Shown: positions 1 through 8,243, counted from the first letter of the stretch. The stretch: DNA of 64,000 nt from CAYRFQ01 sp964423615 (GCA_964423615.1 CAYRFQ010000006.1:62001-126000), one strand, 5' to 3'. Notes: generated by a model from the sequence alone, not told the origin. A program made the numbers and translations.

Positions 1-53
1 ATCCCGACATACTGGGCACCTTGTCCGGGGAACAGAAACGCGATCCGTGACAT
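1..53 (-). CDS. fabD: Malonyl-CoA:ACP transacylase, N-terminal fragment cut by window edge
   Basis: Only the first 17 codons are inside the window; they read MSRIAFLFPGQGAQYVG, the classic FabD start including the GQG(A/S)Q motif. FabD loads malonyl groups onto acyl carrier protein for fatty acid synthesis in the cytoplasm. An AGGAGG ribosome-binding site lies just upstream of the ATG at 51-53. The gene follows plsX on the same strand after about 90 bases, the rpmF-plsX-fab order seen in many bacteria, so it is likely in the same operon. The rest of the protein cannot be judged. Confidence 0.88.
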   Translation of the reverse strand, partial: MSRIAFLFPGQGAQYVG

Positions 54-145
54 GACCTCCTCCTGAGGACTTAGGGTAGGCGAATTGACTTTTTGTAATT
101 TGGAGACTTCTTAGTTAGGTGGTTTTCTGAGCTATTAGAGAATTT

Positions 146-1171
146 TCAGGATTCCTGAATCACGTGGAGCGGCTTCGACTCGAGTTCCTCAACGATTTTG
201 GCATTGAGTTTTACCCGGGCGTAGTTTGCGGCCATCCCGAGGGCGTTCTTGATCGCTCGGTCGTTCGAACTTCCGTGGCAAATAATACAGATTCCAGCAA
301 TGCCCAACAGCGGGGCTCCACCTTGCTCATGGTATTCGTGTTTACGGACGAGTTCATGGATGGCTCCCAGAGCTTTGTCTCGCTCTCCGTCCAAGGCTTG
401 GTGCAGGGCACCCCCGACGAGTTTCATGGAGAACTCGAACATGCCCTCGCACGTTTTGAGCACGACGTTGCCGACGAACCCATCGGTCACAACGACGTCA
501 GCCACGCCTTGAAAGATGTCTCGTCCTTCGATGTTCCCGATGAACTGCTCCTTGAGGATACTGGTGTTGAACAGTGCGTGGGTTTCTTTGGCGAGGTCGT
601 GGCCCTTTTGTTCTTCGGAGCCAACGTTCATCAAGCCGATCTTCGGCTTCTCGCATTTGAAAATCTGTTTTGCGTAGATGTCACCCATGACGCCGTAATG
701 GTACAGGTGCAAAGGCTTGGGGCTAATGTTTGCACCGACGTCGAGCAATATGCACTGACCTCTGAGGGTCGGCAGCACCGCGGCGATCCCGGGACGGCGA
801 ACGTGTTTGAGGAACAACCGGCGTAGCATTCCTCCGGCGACCATAGCACCTGTGTTTCCGGCACTGACGACAGCATTGACTTTTTCTTGCGACAATAATT
901 CCCAACAACGGCTGATGGAGTTGTCGGGTTTAAACCGCAAGGCCTCTACGGGGGATTCGTGCATCCCAACGACTTGGCTGCAATGGAAGATGTCGACGCG
1001 ATCCCGAATGCCTTCAAAGTCGGAAGTTTCTTCAAGACAGGACTCAACCTGCTCGCGGTCTCCGACGAGCGTCACGCGTAGTTCGGGGTCAGCGGCAACC
1101 GCCTGCAAAGCGCCGGCAACGATCGGACCGGGTGCGTGATCGCCGCCCATGGCGTCCAGAGCGAGTTGCAT
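146..1171 (-). CDS. plsX: Phosphate acyltransferase PlsX
   Basis: PlsX makes acyl-phosphate from acyl-ACP and phosphate, the entry step to phosphatidic acid made by the PlsX/PlsY route; it is a peripheral membrane enzyme. The 341-residue length is normal. Family signatures are all present: LALDAMGGDHAP at the N-terminus, SAGNTGAMVAGG near residue 105, LDVGANISPKP near 145, GLMNVGSEEQKG near 180 and VTDGFVGNVVLK near 230. It starts 4 bases after the stop of rpmF, and the Glu/Lys-rich end of rpmF supplies the purine-rich ribosome-binding region. fabD follows. Expression probably comes from the promoter upstream of rpmF. Confidence 0.96.
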   Translation of the reverse strand: MQLALDAMGGDHAPGPIVAGALQAVAADPELRVTLVGDREQVESCLEETSDFEGIRDRVDIFHCSQVVGMHESPVEALRFKPDNSISRCWELLSQEKVNAVVSAGNTGAMVAGGMLRRLFLKHVRRPGIAAVLPTLRGQCILLDVGANISPKPLHLYHYGVMGDIYAKQIFKCEKPKIGLMNVGSEEQKGHDLAKETHALFNTSILKEQFIGNIEGRDIFQGVADVVVTDGFVGNVVLKTCEGMFEFSMKLVGGALHQALDGERDKALGAIHELVRKHEYHEQGGAPLLGIAGICIICHGSSNDRAIKNALGMAANYARVKLNAKIVEELESKPLHVIQES

Positions 1172-1175
1172 ACTT

Positions 1176-1364
1176 CTACTTCTCCTCTTCCTCAGGTTCG
1201 ACCACTATGCGGCCTTGGAAATAGCCACAGCTGGGACAAACGCGGTGGGGCAATGTCGGTTCACCACATTGCTCGCAATACTGAACTTGGATGGATCTTG
1301 CGTGTATATGGCTCCGTCGTTTTCCCTTGCGGGATTTCGAGTGTCGTTGTTTGGGGACTGCCAT
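1176..1364 (-). CDS. rpmF: 50S ribosomal protein L32
   Basis: A 62-residue basic protein beginning MAVPKQRHSKSRKGKRRSH, the standard L32 start. Cysteines 30, 33, 43 and 46 form the two CxxC pairs of the zinc-binding form. It is a structural component of the large ribosomal subunit. An AAGGT ribosome-binding site lies about 9 bases before the ATG. It is the first gene of the rpmF-plsX-fabD transcription unit, which couples ribosome and membrane lipid synthesis in many bacteria. The acidic tail (EPEEEEK) is slightly longer than usual. Confidence 0.97.
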   Translation of the reverse strand: MAVPKQRHSKSRKGKRRSHIHARSIQVQYCEQCGEPTLPHRVCPSCGYFQGRIVVEPEEEEK

Positions 1365-1417
1365 GAGAGTTTACCTTGACGTACTCGCTGTTCTTTATTT
1401 GGATCGTAAAGTTGATA

Positions 1418-1446
1418 ATACTAGGGAGCCGTAGTTGTTATGTCAA
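1418..1446 (-). promoter_or_regulatory. Sigma-70-type promoter of rpmF-plsX-fabD
   Basis: On the minus strand a perfect -35 box TTGACA (1446-1441) is followed after 17 bases by TAGTAT (1423-1418). Transcription would start near 1411, about 47 bases before the rpmF ATG. It matches the housekeeping consensus in both boxes and spacing; promoter activity is inferred. Confidence 0.6.
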
Positions 1447-2000
1447 CATAGGAGGCCAAAGGTCTTCTGTCCAGAGGAACAGGAGGCTTGGTGCTCTGTT
1501 GGATTTTGTACCGATGATGTTGGTCTGACTTGTTGTACGATAGAAATGGACGCGTCGGAATCGTTCCGGATCACCGGAAAAACGAGTTCCGAATTTGGTC
1601 ACCAAACTCCCAAATTCGGTTCTTGGAAACGGTTCTCGGCGACGGTCCTGGATAGCTAGGACTTCGGCTTCCCAAGGTTTTCTTAGAATGGCTCGCAGCC
1701 ATCGAAATGCGACAGGTGCTTGGTGGTTTGAACGATGAAGTTCTCTGCAATGACACAGTTGTTGCCGCGTTAGTCCTCCAGCGAAACAAGACGATTTGTT
1801 TAGACTGTATCACTTAGAGCGGCTAGCATTTTTGGGTGCAGTTGGCAGTCGCCGAACTCCTTAGCCCGAGCATTCTACTGGAAATAGGATCCCTTCGCGA
1901 TCCTTCTGGTTGAGCTGTCGTTCCCGCCTTGCTCAGGTTTGGCCTTCTGTCGGCAAACTGAACCGAGGATTTTGAAAACGAAAAACTGTACTCAAAATAA
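1447..2000. other. Gene-poor spacer with one long inverted repeat and a dispersed-repeat copy
   Basis: No coding region is supported here; the short open frames lack ribosome-binding sites and protein-like composition. Two structures stand out: a perfect 10-bp inverted repeat CCGAATTTGG / CCAAATTCGG at 1589-1598 and 1610-1619 with an 11-base loop, and at 1929-1990 a copy of a degenerate repeat also found near 3391 and 45974. The function of both is unknown. Confidence 0.5.
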
Positions 2001-2032
2001 GCGTTCATCGCTCTAATCGGGGCGATGAACGC
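2001..2032 (-). terminator. Probable terminator of the UGA-containing thioredoxin-like gene
   Basis: A perfect 11-bp inverted repeat (GCGTTCATCGC at 2001-2011, GCGATGAACGC at 2022-2032) with a 10-base loop. Read on the minus strand it is followed by TTATTTT and further T-rich sequence, so it best serves the minus-strand gene ending at 2178. Its position after the second half of that gene suits one transcript across the UGA. Confidence 0.6.
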
Positions 2033-2177
2033 AGGAGGAGAAAGTGACATGGTCTTCCAACTGCGGCCAGTAAGCCAAACCCATCTGGAGTGCTACTTCA
2101 AAAGCCACGACGCTAGATTGTTTCGCGACGACCCTCCTCCATAGAGGATTGACTCCAGGCGGGAAACTCACGAGCCG

Positions 2178-2975
2178 TCATTTGACGTCGCCGGAGAGCC
2201 GGAAGAGTTCTATCGCTCCTTTGATCGTGAAGCCCCGTGGGGGCAATTGGAATCGCCCCTCGCTCCGTAACTCCCGAGCGACTTGCCGACGGAAGTTCGC
2301 GAGTTGACGACTGCGTTCCTGGGCATCGATTTTTTTATTCCCGCGAATTTCCTTCTCGCGTTCCCAACGCTTGGCGGCTCGGTCGAGCATCGCGGCAAAT
2401 TTTTTGGCATCGTAGGCAATCGAATCAAACATCTCCCACACAAAGGCCGAACCGGTGTTGCCGTATTGCACCTGGAGATCAGGAGTAATGACAGTACACG
2501 CGGTGATGCCTTGACATTTTTCACTGCCCATTTGCCGATAGACGGACCGCCACTGTTGCATGGCTGGCCAATCGAAGGGGAACTTTTTTGTTCCGGGTAA
2601 GATTGCTACTTTCAGCGGAATGAACGATTGAACGACTTTGTCTTGCACAGTTTTATCTGAGAGGCTGACCGCCCTCATGAGTCGGCAGCCAGGTCAGCCG
2701 GGATCTGTGGCTGGTCCGAGGTTCTTTTTCAAATAAAAGTAAACGAACAGCGGCTTGTTTTGTTTTTTTGCTAGTGCGGCCGCTTTGTCGATGTCGTTGA
2801 GCCACGGAATGTCATTCCATGGCTGACCGACCTTTTCCATCTCTAAACTAGCTTTGACCTTGGCAACAGCCTCTTTCTGGTCCCACTGGCGACGTTTTTT
2901 GGCTTGCTGCGCGGACGTCATGCCTGGGACAAGCAAGGCCACCACGGTAATGGTTAGCCACACTCGAACTTGCAT
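2178..2975 (-). CDS. Secreted thioredoxin-like protein with in-frame UGA (candidate selenoprotein, UPGC motif)
   Basis: Two open segments (2697-2975 and 2178-2693) lie in the same frame, separated only by the UGA at 2694-2696. Read through, the product is 265 residues: signal peptide (about 1-22, with an AGAGGAGA ribosome-binding site before the ATG), then a thioredoxin-like fold containing KPLFVYFYLKKN (about 73-85), residue 94 = UGA, then PGC, giving U-P-G-C where this family has CxxC, then RLMRAVSLSDKTVQ and IPLKVAI, all collinear with the family. Downstream of the UGA a stem of 8 pairs (2690-2683 with 2671-2663, one bulged U) forms a SECIS-like hairpin. The ATG at 2678 has no ribosome-binding site, which argues against two separate genes. 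The alternative is a nonsense mutation in a former Cys codon. The protein role, redox exchange outside the cytoplasm, is inferred. Confidence 0.7.
2663..2690 (-). promoter_or_regulatory. SECIS-like stem-loop after the in-frame UGA
   Basis: Starting 4 bases after the UGA, GGCUG-CCG pairs with CGG-U-CAGCC: 8 base pairs with one bulged U (2668) and an 11-base apical loop that can close further. Bacterial SECIS elements sit directly 3' of the UGA within the coding sequence, and the E. coli fdhF element also has a bulged U. The loop does not begin with the favoured G, so the match is incomplete. No other stop occurs in the frame. Confidence 0.45.
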
Positions 2976-3684
2976 ACGATCTCCTCTTTGTTGGATTTTG
3001 TCAGTGAGGATGTGGGGCCCACGGACTCTAGGGTTGTTGGAAACCGAAATCTGTAGAACTCGATTTATGGACGTATGCAAAAATTACCAGTCAAGCTGAG
3101 GGTAAGTTTCAACAACGAGAACCAAAAGACTTTTTCTCCAAGCGGTGACCCACGAAACTTTGGAACAATTCCTAACTTGGTTCTCGCCATCGACAATTCG
3201 TCCAGCAAATGGTGAGACCATTGTGTCGAAGGAGTCCGCTGGCGGCACGACACTATCAAAGGACAGACCAGCTAGAACTATCTATTCGATCACGGCCTCG
3301 TCATTGAGTGGTTCACGTTTGTGTTGGGAGCGGTTCGCTGTCGTCAGACACCTTGACCTCCAAGAATCTCTCATTCCCAATGTTTCCTGCTTCGGTCAGA
3401 TCTGGCTTCTCCCCGCACGCGGGACCACGGACTGTGAAACCGAAAAGTCTGTTACCAATGCAAACGTGACACTTTTTGATCGCCCTCGGTTTGCCATGAG
3501 AAAGGACAGAGCTGCGGAGTTCTACAGTTTCTGTTTTAAAACGAAAACGCTTGCAATTACGACTTGCGAAGCCACGCAATCTGCCTAAACTATGTGGAAA
3601 TTTGAACATTGTGAACAATGTTTCACAATTCCAGAGAATTTGCCTTTCTGGCAAATTGCGTTCGTTCCGCAGGAGGTGGCACCA
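2976..3684. other. Divergent intergenic region without a supported gene
   Basis: This 700-base spacer separates the minus-strand thioredoxin-like gene from rnhA on the plus strand, so it must hold both promoters, but no convincing boxes were recognised. At 3391-3450 lies a copy of the degenerate repeat seen at 1929 and 45974 (CAGnTnTGnCnTTC, then CCCGCAnGCGGGACC). A weaker, similar segment is at about 3010-3060. The open frame at 3145-3588 has no ribosome-binding site and does not look like protein. Confidence 0.4.
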
Positions 3685-4224
3685 ATGGCTCAATCGAACC
3701 TTTCGCAAAGAAAACAGGTCGAAATTTACACTGATGGCGCGGCTGTACCCAATCCTGGTTCGGGTGGTTACGGCGTGGTTCTCAAGTTTGGCAAACACCG
3801 CAAAGAACTATCCGGAGGATTTCTACACACGACGAACAACCGGATGGAATTGATGGCCGCCATTGTTGGATTGGAGGCGCTCAAGGAAACGTGCAAGGTT
3901 ACCCTCTACAGCGACTCGCAATATCTGGTCAACAGTATGTCGCAAGGGAACGTGGTCAGGTGGAAGACTCGTGGTTGGCGTCTCTTGAGCAACGGCAAAT
4001 ACGTGAAGAACCCTGATTTGTGGGAACGACTTCTCGCAGCGTGCGAAGACCAAGAAGTTCGGTTCGTGTGGGTGCGTGGTCACTCCGGAAATGTCGAGAA
4101 CGAACGTTGCGACCGACTCGCTCTGGTGGCCTTGCGAGGAACCAGTCTTGATGAGGACGTTGGGTACCTGGAACCGGTGGTGACTGGAACCAGTGAGATG
4201 GAATTGGCATTCGGAGATGAGTGA
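3685..4224 (+). CDS. rnhA: Ribonuclease HI
   Basis: Ribonuclease H cuts the RNA strand of RNA-DNA hybrids (primers, R-loops) using two metal ions. All four carboxylates are visible: Asp17 (YTDGAAVPNPG), Glu55 (NNRMEL), Asp77 (YSDSQYLV) and Asp143 (NERCD), plus His133 in the GHSG loop. The chosen ATG at 3685 has a strong AGGAGGTGG site 6 bases upstream; an in-frame ATG at 3592 would add 31 unlikely residues. The protein has 179 residues; the final ~30 (after CDRLALVALRG) extend past the usual E. coli end and carry no recognised motif. Confidence 0.95.
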   Translation: MAQSNLSQRKQVEIYTDGAAVPNPGSGGYGVVLKFGKHRKELSGGFLHTTNNRMELMAAIVGLEALKETCKVTLYSDSQYLVNSMSQGNVVRWKTRGWRLLSNGKYVKNPDLWERLLAACEDQEVRFVWVRGHSGNVENERCDRLALVALRGTSLDEDVGYLEPVVTGTSEMELAFGDE

Positions 4225-4349
4225 AGTCCGCAATAAAGGGGAGAGCTCTCAACGTCGTTTCCTGATCTCCCCACAATCTGTAATGATAAGGAATCGTCCG
4301 ATTCCATCTTCATGGCGGACCTTCCTGCGAACACTTATGGAGAAAAATA

Positions 4350-5870
4350 ATGTCGCCAACGCCGCAAGAAGCCTACGACGACCTCATCAGTCGCATCAAA
4401 GAACGGAGCGTCCTGGAATCGAGTGCAGCACTCCTTGGTTGGGATATGCAGACGTTCATGCCTCGTAACGGGAGCGCCCACCGGGGTGCGCAACTTCAAC
4501 TCCTGGCAAAAATGGGGCACGCGATGTTGACGGCTCCGGAAATGGGCGAGCTTTTGGATAATGTGGAAGGCTCGGACTTGACGAATGAGCCTCTCTCCGA
4601 CGCCGCCGTCAACGTCCGAGAAATCCGCCGGAGTTATGACCGTGCAACCAAACTTCCGTCGCGACTCGTCGAGGAATTGGCCAAAACGACCAGCGACGCC
4701 TACGGCATTTGGCAAGAAGCTCGCCAGGAAAACAGCTTTGAAAAATTCCGTCCGAGTTTGGAAAAAATCGTCGATCTCAAACGTGAGGAAGCCCAGGCAA
4801 TCGGCTACGACGAAGTGCCTTATGATGCCCTTCTTGACGAATTCGAACCCGGTGTGAAGACCAAGGAAATCACCGATGTTTTTTCTGAGCTGCAAAAAGA
4901 ACTGGTTCCTCTCATTGGTGCTATCGCCGAGTCGGCAAAGAAACCCGACCGGACGATTTTCGAACGATCCTACCCGATCGATCGACAGAACCTTTTCTCC
5001 CAGGGGGCAGCGGCGGCAGTCGGGTTCGACTTCTTGGCCGGTCGGCTTGACGTGACAGTTCATCCTTTTTGTTCGGGCATCGGTCCAGGGGATTGCCGAC
5101 TCACGACACGCTACCACGAACAGGAATTCAATCAGGCCTTCTTCGGCACACTCCACGAAGCTGGGCACGGAATGTACGAACAAGGTCTCCCTCCCGAACA
5201 TTTTGGAACGCCTCGTGGGACATCTGTGTCGATGGGCATTCACGAATCCCAGTCTCGCATGTGGGAAAATCAAGTCGGCCGTAGTCGCCCTTTCTGGGAA
5301 CACTTCTATCCTCGGGCCCAACAGATGTTCCCGAATACCCTAGCGGGTACCTCGCTCGACGATTTCTACTTTGCGTTGAACGACGTCAAGCCGCTTTTCA
5401 TCCGTGTCGAATCTGACGAAGCCACCTACAACCTGCATATCATTTTGCGATTCGAAATTGAGCAAGCGCTGATCAGCGGTGAGCTCCAAGTCGCCGACGT
5501 TCCCAGCGCGTGGAACGAAAAGTTCCATCAGTTCTTCCAACTCACGCCACCCAACGATGCGCAGGGTTGCCTGCAAGACGTTCACTGGAGCACAGGTGGG
5601 TTCGGTTACTTTCCAACTTATTCGCTAGGCAACTTGTTTTCGGCACAGTTCATGGAGAAAGCCTATGAAGACATTCCTGATCTCGATGACCAGTTTCGCC
5701 GAGGCCGGTTTCAGGGACTGAAGGATTGGCTGGGCAGGAACATCCACGAAAGGGGGCAGCAATATCGGGCGACCGATCTGTGCGAAACGGTCACCGGTCA
5801 ACCGTTGAGTCATCAACCATTGATCCGGTATCTGAAGGAGAAATACGGACCACTGTATGGGTTGACATAA
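4350..5870 (+). CDS. Carboxypeptidase Taq-type metallopeptidase (family M32)
   Basis: A 506-residue zinc carboxypeptidase removing C-terminal amino acids. The zinc motif is HEAGHGMYEQ with His269 and His273 as ligands and Glu270 as the catalytic base. The family-specific HESQSRMWEN segment, which carries the third ligand, follows about 30 residues later, and LGWDMQTFMP near residue 28 is the M32 N-terminal signature. The length matches the family (about 500). No signal peptide, so it is cytoplasmic and probably recycles peptides. It stands alone after rnhA with a 125-base gap. Confidence 0.95.
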   Translation: MSPTPQEAYDDLISRIKERSVLESSAALLGWDMQTFMPRNGSAHRGAQLQLLAKMGHAMLTAPEMGELLDNVEGSDLTNEPLSDAAVNVREIRRSYDRATKLPSRLVEELAKTTSDAYGIWQEARQENSFEKFRPSLEKIVDLKREEAQAIGYDEVPYDALLDEFEPGVKTKEITDVFSELQKELVPLIGAIAESAKKPDRTIFERSYPIDRQNLFSQGAAAAVGFDFLAGRLDVTVHPFCSGIGPGDCRLTTRYHEQEFNQAFFGTLHEAGHGMYEQGLPPEHFGTPRGTSVSMGIHESQSRMWENQVGRSRPFWEHFYPRAQQMFPNTLAGTSLDDFYFALNDVKPLFIRVESDEATYNLHIILRFEIEQALISGELQVADVPSAWNEKFHQFFQLTPPNDAQGCLQDVHWSTGGFGYFPTYSLGNLFSAQFMEKAYEDIPDLDDQFRRGRFQGLKDWLGRNIHERGQQYRATDLCETVTGQPLSHQPLIRYLKEKYGPLYGLT

Positions 5871-6007
5871 TCGAGGTGTTTATCGGACAAACTACAGAAA
5901 GATCAACGGACTTTGACGAAGAGTGTTGCTAAACCGCGTTCGTATGGAGACCGTGACATTTCCCTTCACCGTCAGTACCTACTCAGGCGGTTCGTTGGCA
6001 TCTATAG

Positions 6008-7258
6008 TCAGCGCATACGGGGAGGCGTTCCGTGTTCATCGTAGGAAGGCGTGATTGTCTCCTCTATGTTCGAGTCCTGGTCACCTTGGCTCTCAGTTAC
6101 CGTCAATAGTGGGGAACTTGGTCGCATTTGGAGGAAGATGAGGTAACCCACCAGGGACACGCTGTAGACTACGATTCTGTGGAGGAAGGCCATGGAGACG
6201 CCTTTTGCGCCGTCGCCACCGAGTTGTTCATAGAGCTTTCCGAAAGCAAATTCCCCTCCTCCGACCCCACCAGGAGTTGGGAAACCTGCCTGGATGGTCA
6301 TCCCAACTGGAACCATCAGGAGGTGGTCTTTCAGCGGCGGGATGGCTGGAGGGCGCACGTCGGGGAACAAGCTGCGGCTCGAGTAATAAAATGCAAAGAT
6401 CGTAAGTGCATGGCCAAGCATCGATAGAAGCAAGGCGGCCAACACATTTTTTCCACGCATCCGATACATGTCCAGAGTTCGCCAAAGTTCCGACAGTGCA
6501 TGGCCAACTTTGGGTACATCGGTGAGACGCTTGGCAACGGGCTTAATCCAACTCCTGGGAATGAGATTTACGCCGACCCACAGGAGAAAAGTGAATCCGG
6601 CGATGGTGCAAGCCCCCAGGACGACATACTGGAGGGTGGCACTCTGAACTCCACCTGCGGCCTGTAAGAGCGATCCCAAAATGGCAACTAACCAAAACAA
6701 ACCCGCCATGCCAACGACTCTGTCGAAGACAATGGTGGCAATCGCTACCGTCCGACGGCTTTGCCCTCGTGCCAGGGTCGCCGCTTTCACGATGTCTCCT
6801 CCGACGACTCCTGGTAGTAGCGTACTGAGAGCGTGTCCAAGCAAACCAAGACGAATTACCTCCTGGAGCGTTACCGGCAACCCTTGGGCACGAATCAGAA
6901 TGTACCAACGAAAAACGGTGCAGCTCACGGCCAAGAATACACAACTCCACGCCAGAGCAATGAACCGTGGGGCGATGCTTCGAAAATCGATGTCGCTTAA
7001 TCCGGGACGGCCTTCCGGTGCCCAGTTGGACCAAATCACAGCACCCAAAATGGCCAATCCGATTGCGTACTTCAACAGTGTCCAGAAGAAACGATGGCTC
7101 AATGCATTCACTCGCTTAGACAGGGCTACGGATTGGCGAAGGCCGAAACTCTTCTTCGGCACGTAGATGAGGGCATAATTCGATGGTATACTGGCGGATT
7201 GTGAAAATGCCAGGGAAGAAAATCTCTCTGAAAATCTTAGGCCCAACTTCCCGAGCAT
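6008..7258 (-). CDS. Flippase-like / lysylphosphatidylglycerol synthase TM-domain membrane protein
   Basis: A 416-residue integral membrane protein with about eight hydrophobic helices, starting with LLKYAIGLAILGAVIW near residue 60. The segments LGLLGHALSTLLPGVVGGD, the following R-G-x-S-R-R stretch and FPTPGGVGGGEFAF are typical of the PF03706 family (LPG synthase membrane domain, also AglD-like). Members without the cytoplasmic domain are thought to move lipid-linked substrates; the substrate here is unknown. The first ~50 residues are polar and unconserved-looking. A GTG at residue 50 (before NALSHRFF) is a plausible alternative start. It ends in a hydrophilic tail. It is transcribed away from tRNA-Ala. 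Confidence 0.8.
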   Translation of the reverse strand: MLGKLGLRFSERFSSLAFSQSASIPSNYALIYVPKKSFGLRQSVALSKRVNALSHRFFWTLLKYAIGLAILGAVIWSNWAPEGRPGLSDIDFRSIAPRFIALAWSCVFLAVSCTVFRWYILIRAQGLPVTLQEVIRLGLLGHALSTLLPGVVGGDIVKAATLARGQSRRTVAIATIVFDRVVGMAGLFWLVAILGSLLQAAGGVQSATLQYVVLGACTIAGFTFLLWVGVNLIPRSWIKPVAKRLTDVPKVGHALSELWRTLDMYRMRGKNVLAALLLSMLGHALTIFAFYYSSRSLFPDVRPPAIPPLKDHLLMVPVGMTIQAGFPTPGGVGGGEFAFGKLYEQLGGDGAKGVSMAFLHRIVVYSVSLVGYLIFLQMRPSSPLLTVTESQGDQDSNIEETITPSYDEHGTPPRMR

Positions 7259-7269
7259 GGTATTTCTGC

Positions 7270-7275
7270 TATACT
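7270..7275 (+). promoter_or_regulatory. Probable -10 box of tRNA-Ala
   Basis: TATACT lies 20 bases before the mature tRNA 5' end, a suitable distance. No clear -35 box is seen at the right spacing. The site overlaps the start region of the divergent membrane-protein gene. Confidence 0.4.
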
Positions 7276-7295
7276 ATAAACTCAATCCATATACC

Positions 7296-7368
7296 GGGGG
7301 CGTGGCGCAGTTGGGAGCGCGTTTGAATGGCATTCAAAAGGTCGAGGGTTCGAATCCCTCCGTCTCCA
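7296..7368 (+). tRNA. tRNA-Ala (anticodon GGC)
   Basis: A 73-base cloverleaf. The acceptor arms GGGGGCG / CGTCTCC pair throughout (two G-U pairs), discriminator A73. The anticodon stem TTTGA/TCAAA closes the 7-base loop ATGGCAT, with T33 and anticodon GGC (reads GCC and GCU alanine codons). The T arm is GAGGGTTCGAATCCCTC. CCA is not encoded. A mobile-element leader and integrase remnant follow about 75 bases downstream. Confidence 0.95.
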
Positions 7369-7442
7369 TTTGGCAGAAGTAGCTGACTCACAAGGACTTA
7401 GAACAACACTTTCTACCGCACTTTAAATCCAAACAACTCAGT

Positions 7443-7529
7443 TTTGCACGGAATAAAACCCCGCTTCCTTGCGGGGCGACAACCTTTCGGTCATCCAGCG
7501 TTTTCTTCTCACCGGAGGGTATTACCATG
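7443..7529 (+). promoter_or_regulatory. Two-hairpin leader of an integrase remnant; second hairpin covers the RBS
   Basis: After TTGCACGGAATA, hairpin 1 is CCCCGC-TTCCTT-GCGGGG (7459-7476). Hairpin 2 pairs ACCTTTCGGT (7482-7491) with ACCGGAGGGT (7511-7520), all ten positions matching with two G-U pairs. The 3' arm of hairpin 2 contains GGAGGG, the ribosome-binding site for the ATG at 7527. The same two hairpins occur at 24264-24340 with compensating base changes. Translational control of the integrase is inferred. Confidence 0.5.
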
Positions 7530-7802
7530 CGATGATCGAAACAGCCGTGGTACCGAAAGTTCAATGACACGTGGTATGTGTGTCTCGGCGGCAAGCAGAT
7601 TCCGCTTGCCAAAGGAAAGGACAACAAGCCCGAAGAGTTGCGTCAGTTTTGCAAGCTGATGGCTTGTGACGAACCATCTCTTAAACCACCCACCCAAAGA
7701 ACCGTGGTCGAAGTCCTCGACCTCTTTTTGGACCACGCTCAAAAGCACACCAAAGAACAAACCTACATTTGGTATCGAGGGTGTCTGGAGTCGTTTCAGT
7801 AG
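7527..7802 (+). pseudogene. Integrase (tyrosine recombinase) N-terminal remnant
   Basis: After ATG CGA comes a TGA, then an open frame encoding KQPWYRKFNDTWYVCLGGKQ, IPLAKGKDNK and a segment resembling the N-terminal SAM-like domain of planctomycete site-specific integrases (TVVEVLDLFLDHAQKHT, TYIWYRG). The frame stops after about 90 codons, before any catalytic Arg-His-Tyr residues, so the gene is broken at both ends. It lies directly behind the two-hairpin leader and downstream of tRNA-Ala, which fits a decayed integrative element that used this tRNA gene region. The family assignment is from recognition of the N-terminal pattern only. Confidence 0.55.
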
Positions 7803-8243
7803 CATCGTTGATCGGCAACATAATGGTGTGGTCAAGGTATTTCGGATCGACTTGGACAACGCTGAGACGCAATACGGGACCACGAACGATGTGGAGATGG
7901 AGGAGTTGACTCGTCGGGTTTACGGCGAGTTGTTGTGGACCATCAGGGAATACCAAAGGGGTTGGAAACAACACAATCACATCGAGCAGGTTCAAGTCCG
8001 CAAGGCCAAAGCTATCTAAGACCAAATCGGTTTAGCCGTCTGGGTGTTCGTACGTTTGGAGTGGTATTGATTCACTACAGGAGTCTGTTGCTTGCATGCC
8101 GACTTCGACTTCATTCGGAAGGCTGTGGTCAGATTTCTCGATTTTCCGTTGTTTGGATTAGCAATGGCACCACAAACCAGTTGAAAAAAGGTAACCGTTC
8201 ACCACTATTGTGAAATTCCACAAAAATCGCAACTAAACCCCGT
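7803..8243. other. Decayed coding sequence between integrase and IS630 remnants
   Basis: A plus-strand frame around 7800-8019 (FRIDLDNAETQYGT, ELTRRVYGELLWTIREYQRGW) looks protein-like but has no start or ribosome-binding site and cannot be assigned. It is probably a fragment of a transferred gene. The remainder to 8243 shows nothing identifiable. Confidence 0.3.

Noticed and set aside
164..826. 220-residue plus-strand open frame opposite plsX
   Set aside because: It lies wholly inside plsX on the other strand, has no ribosome-binding site, and plsX has full family motifs.
3145..3588. 147-residue plus-strand frame upstream of rnhA
   Set aside because: No ribosome-binding site, Cys/Ser/Thr-rich random composition, overlaps a dispersed repeat.
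4335..5321. 328-residue minus-strand open frame opposite the M32 carboxypeptidase
   Set aside because: Shadow of a well-conserved enzyme; no start signals.
7533..7535. TGA codon in the integrase remnant as a second selenocysteine site
   Set aside because: It sits at codon 3, outside any redox motif, and the gene is broken further downstream, so simple decay explains it.
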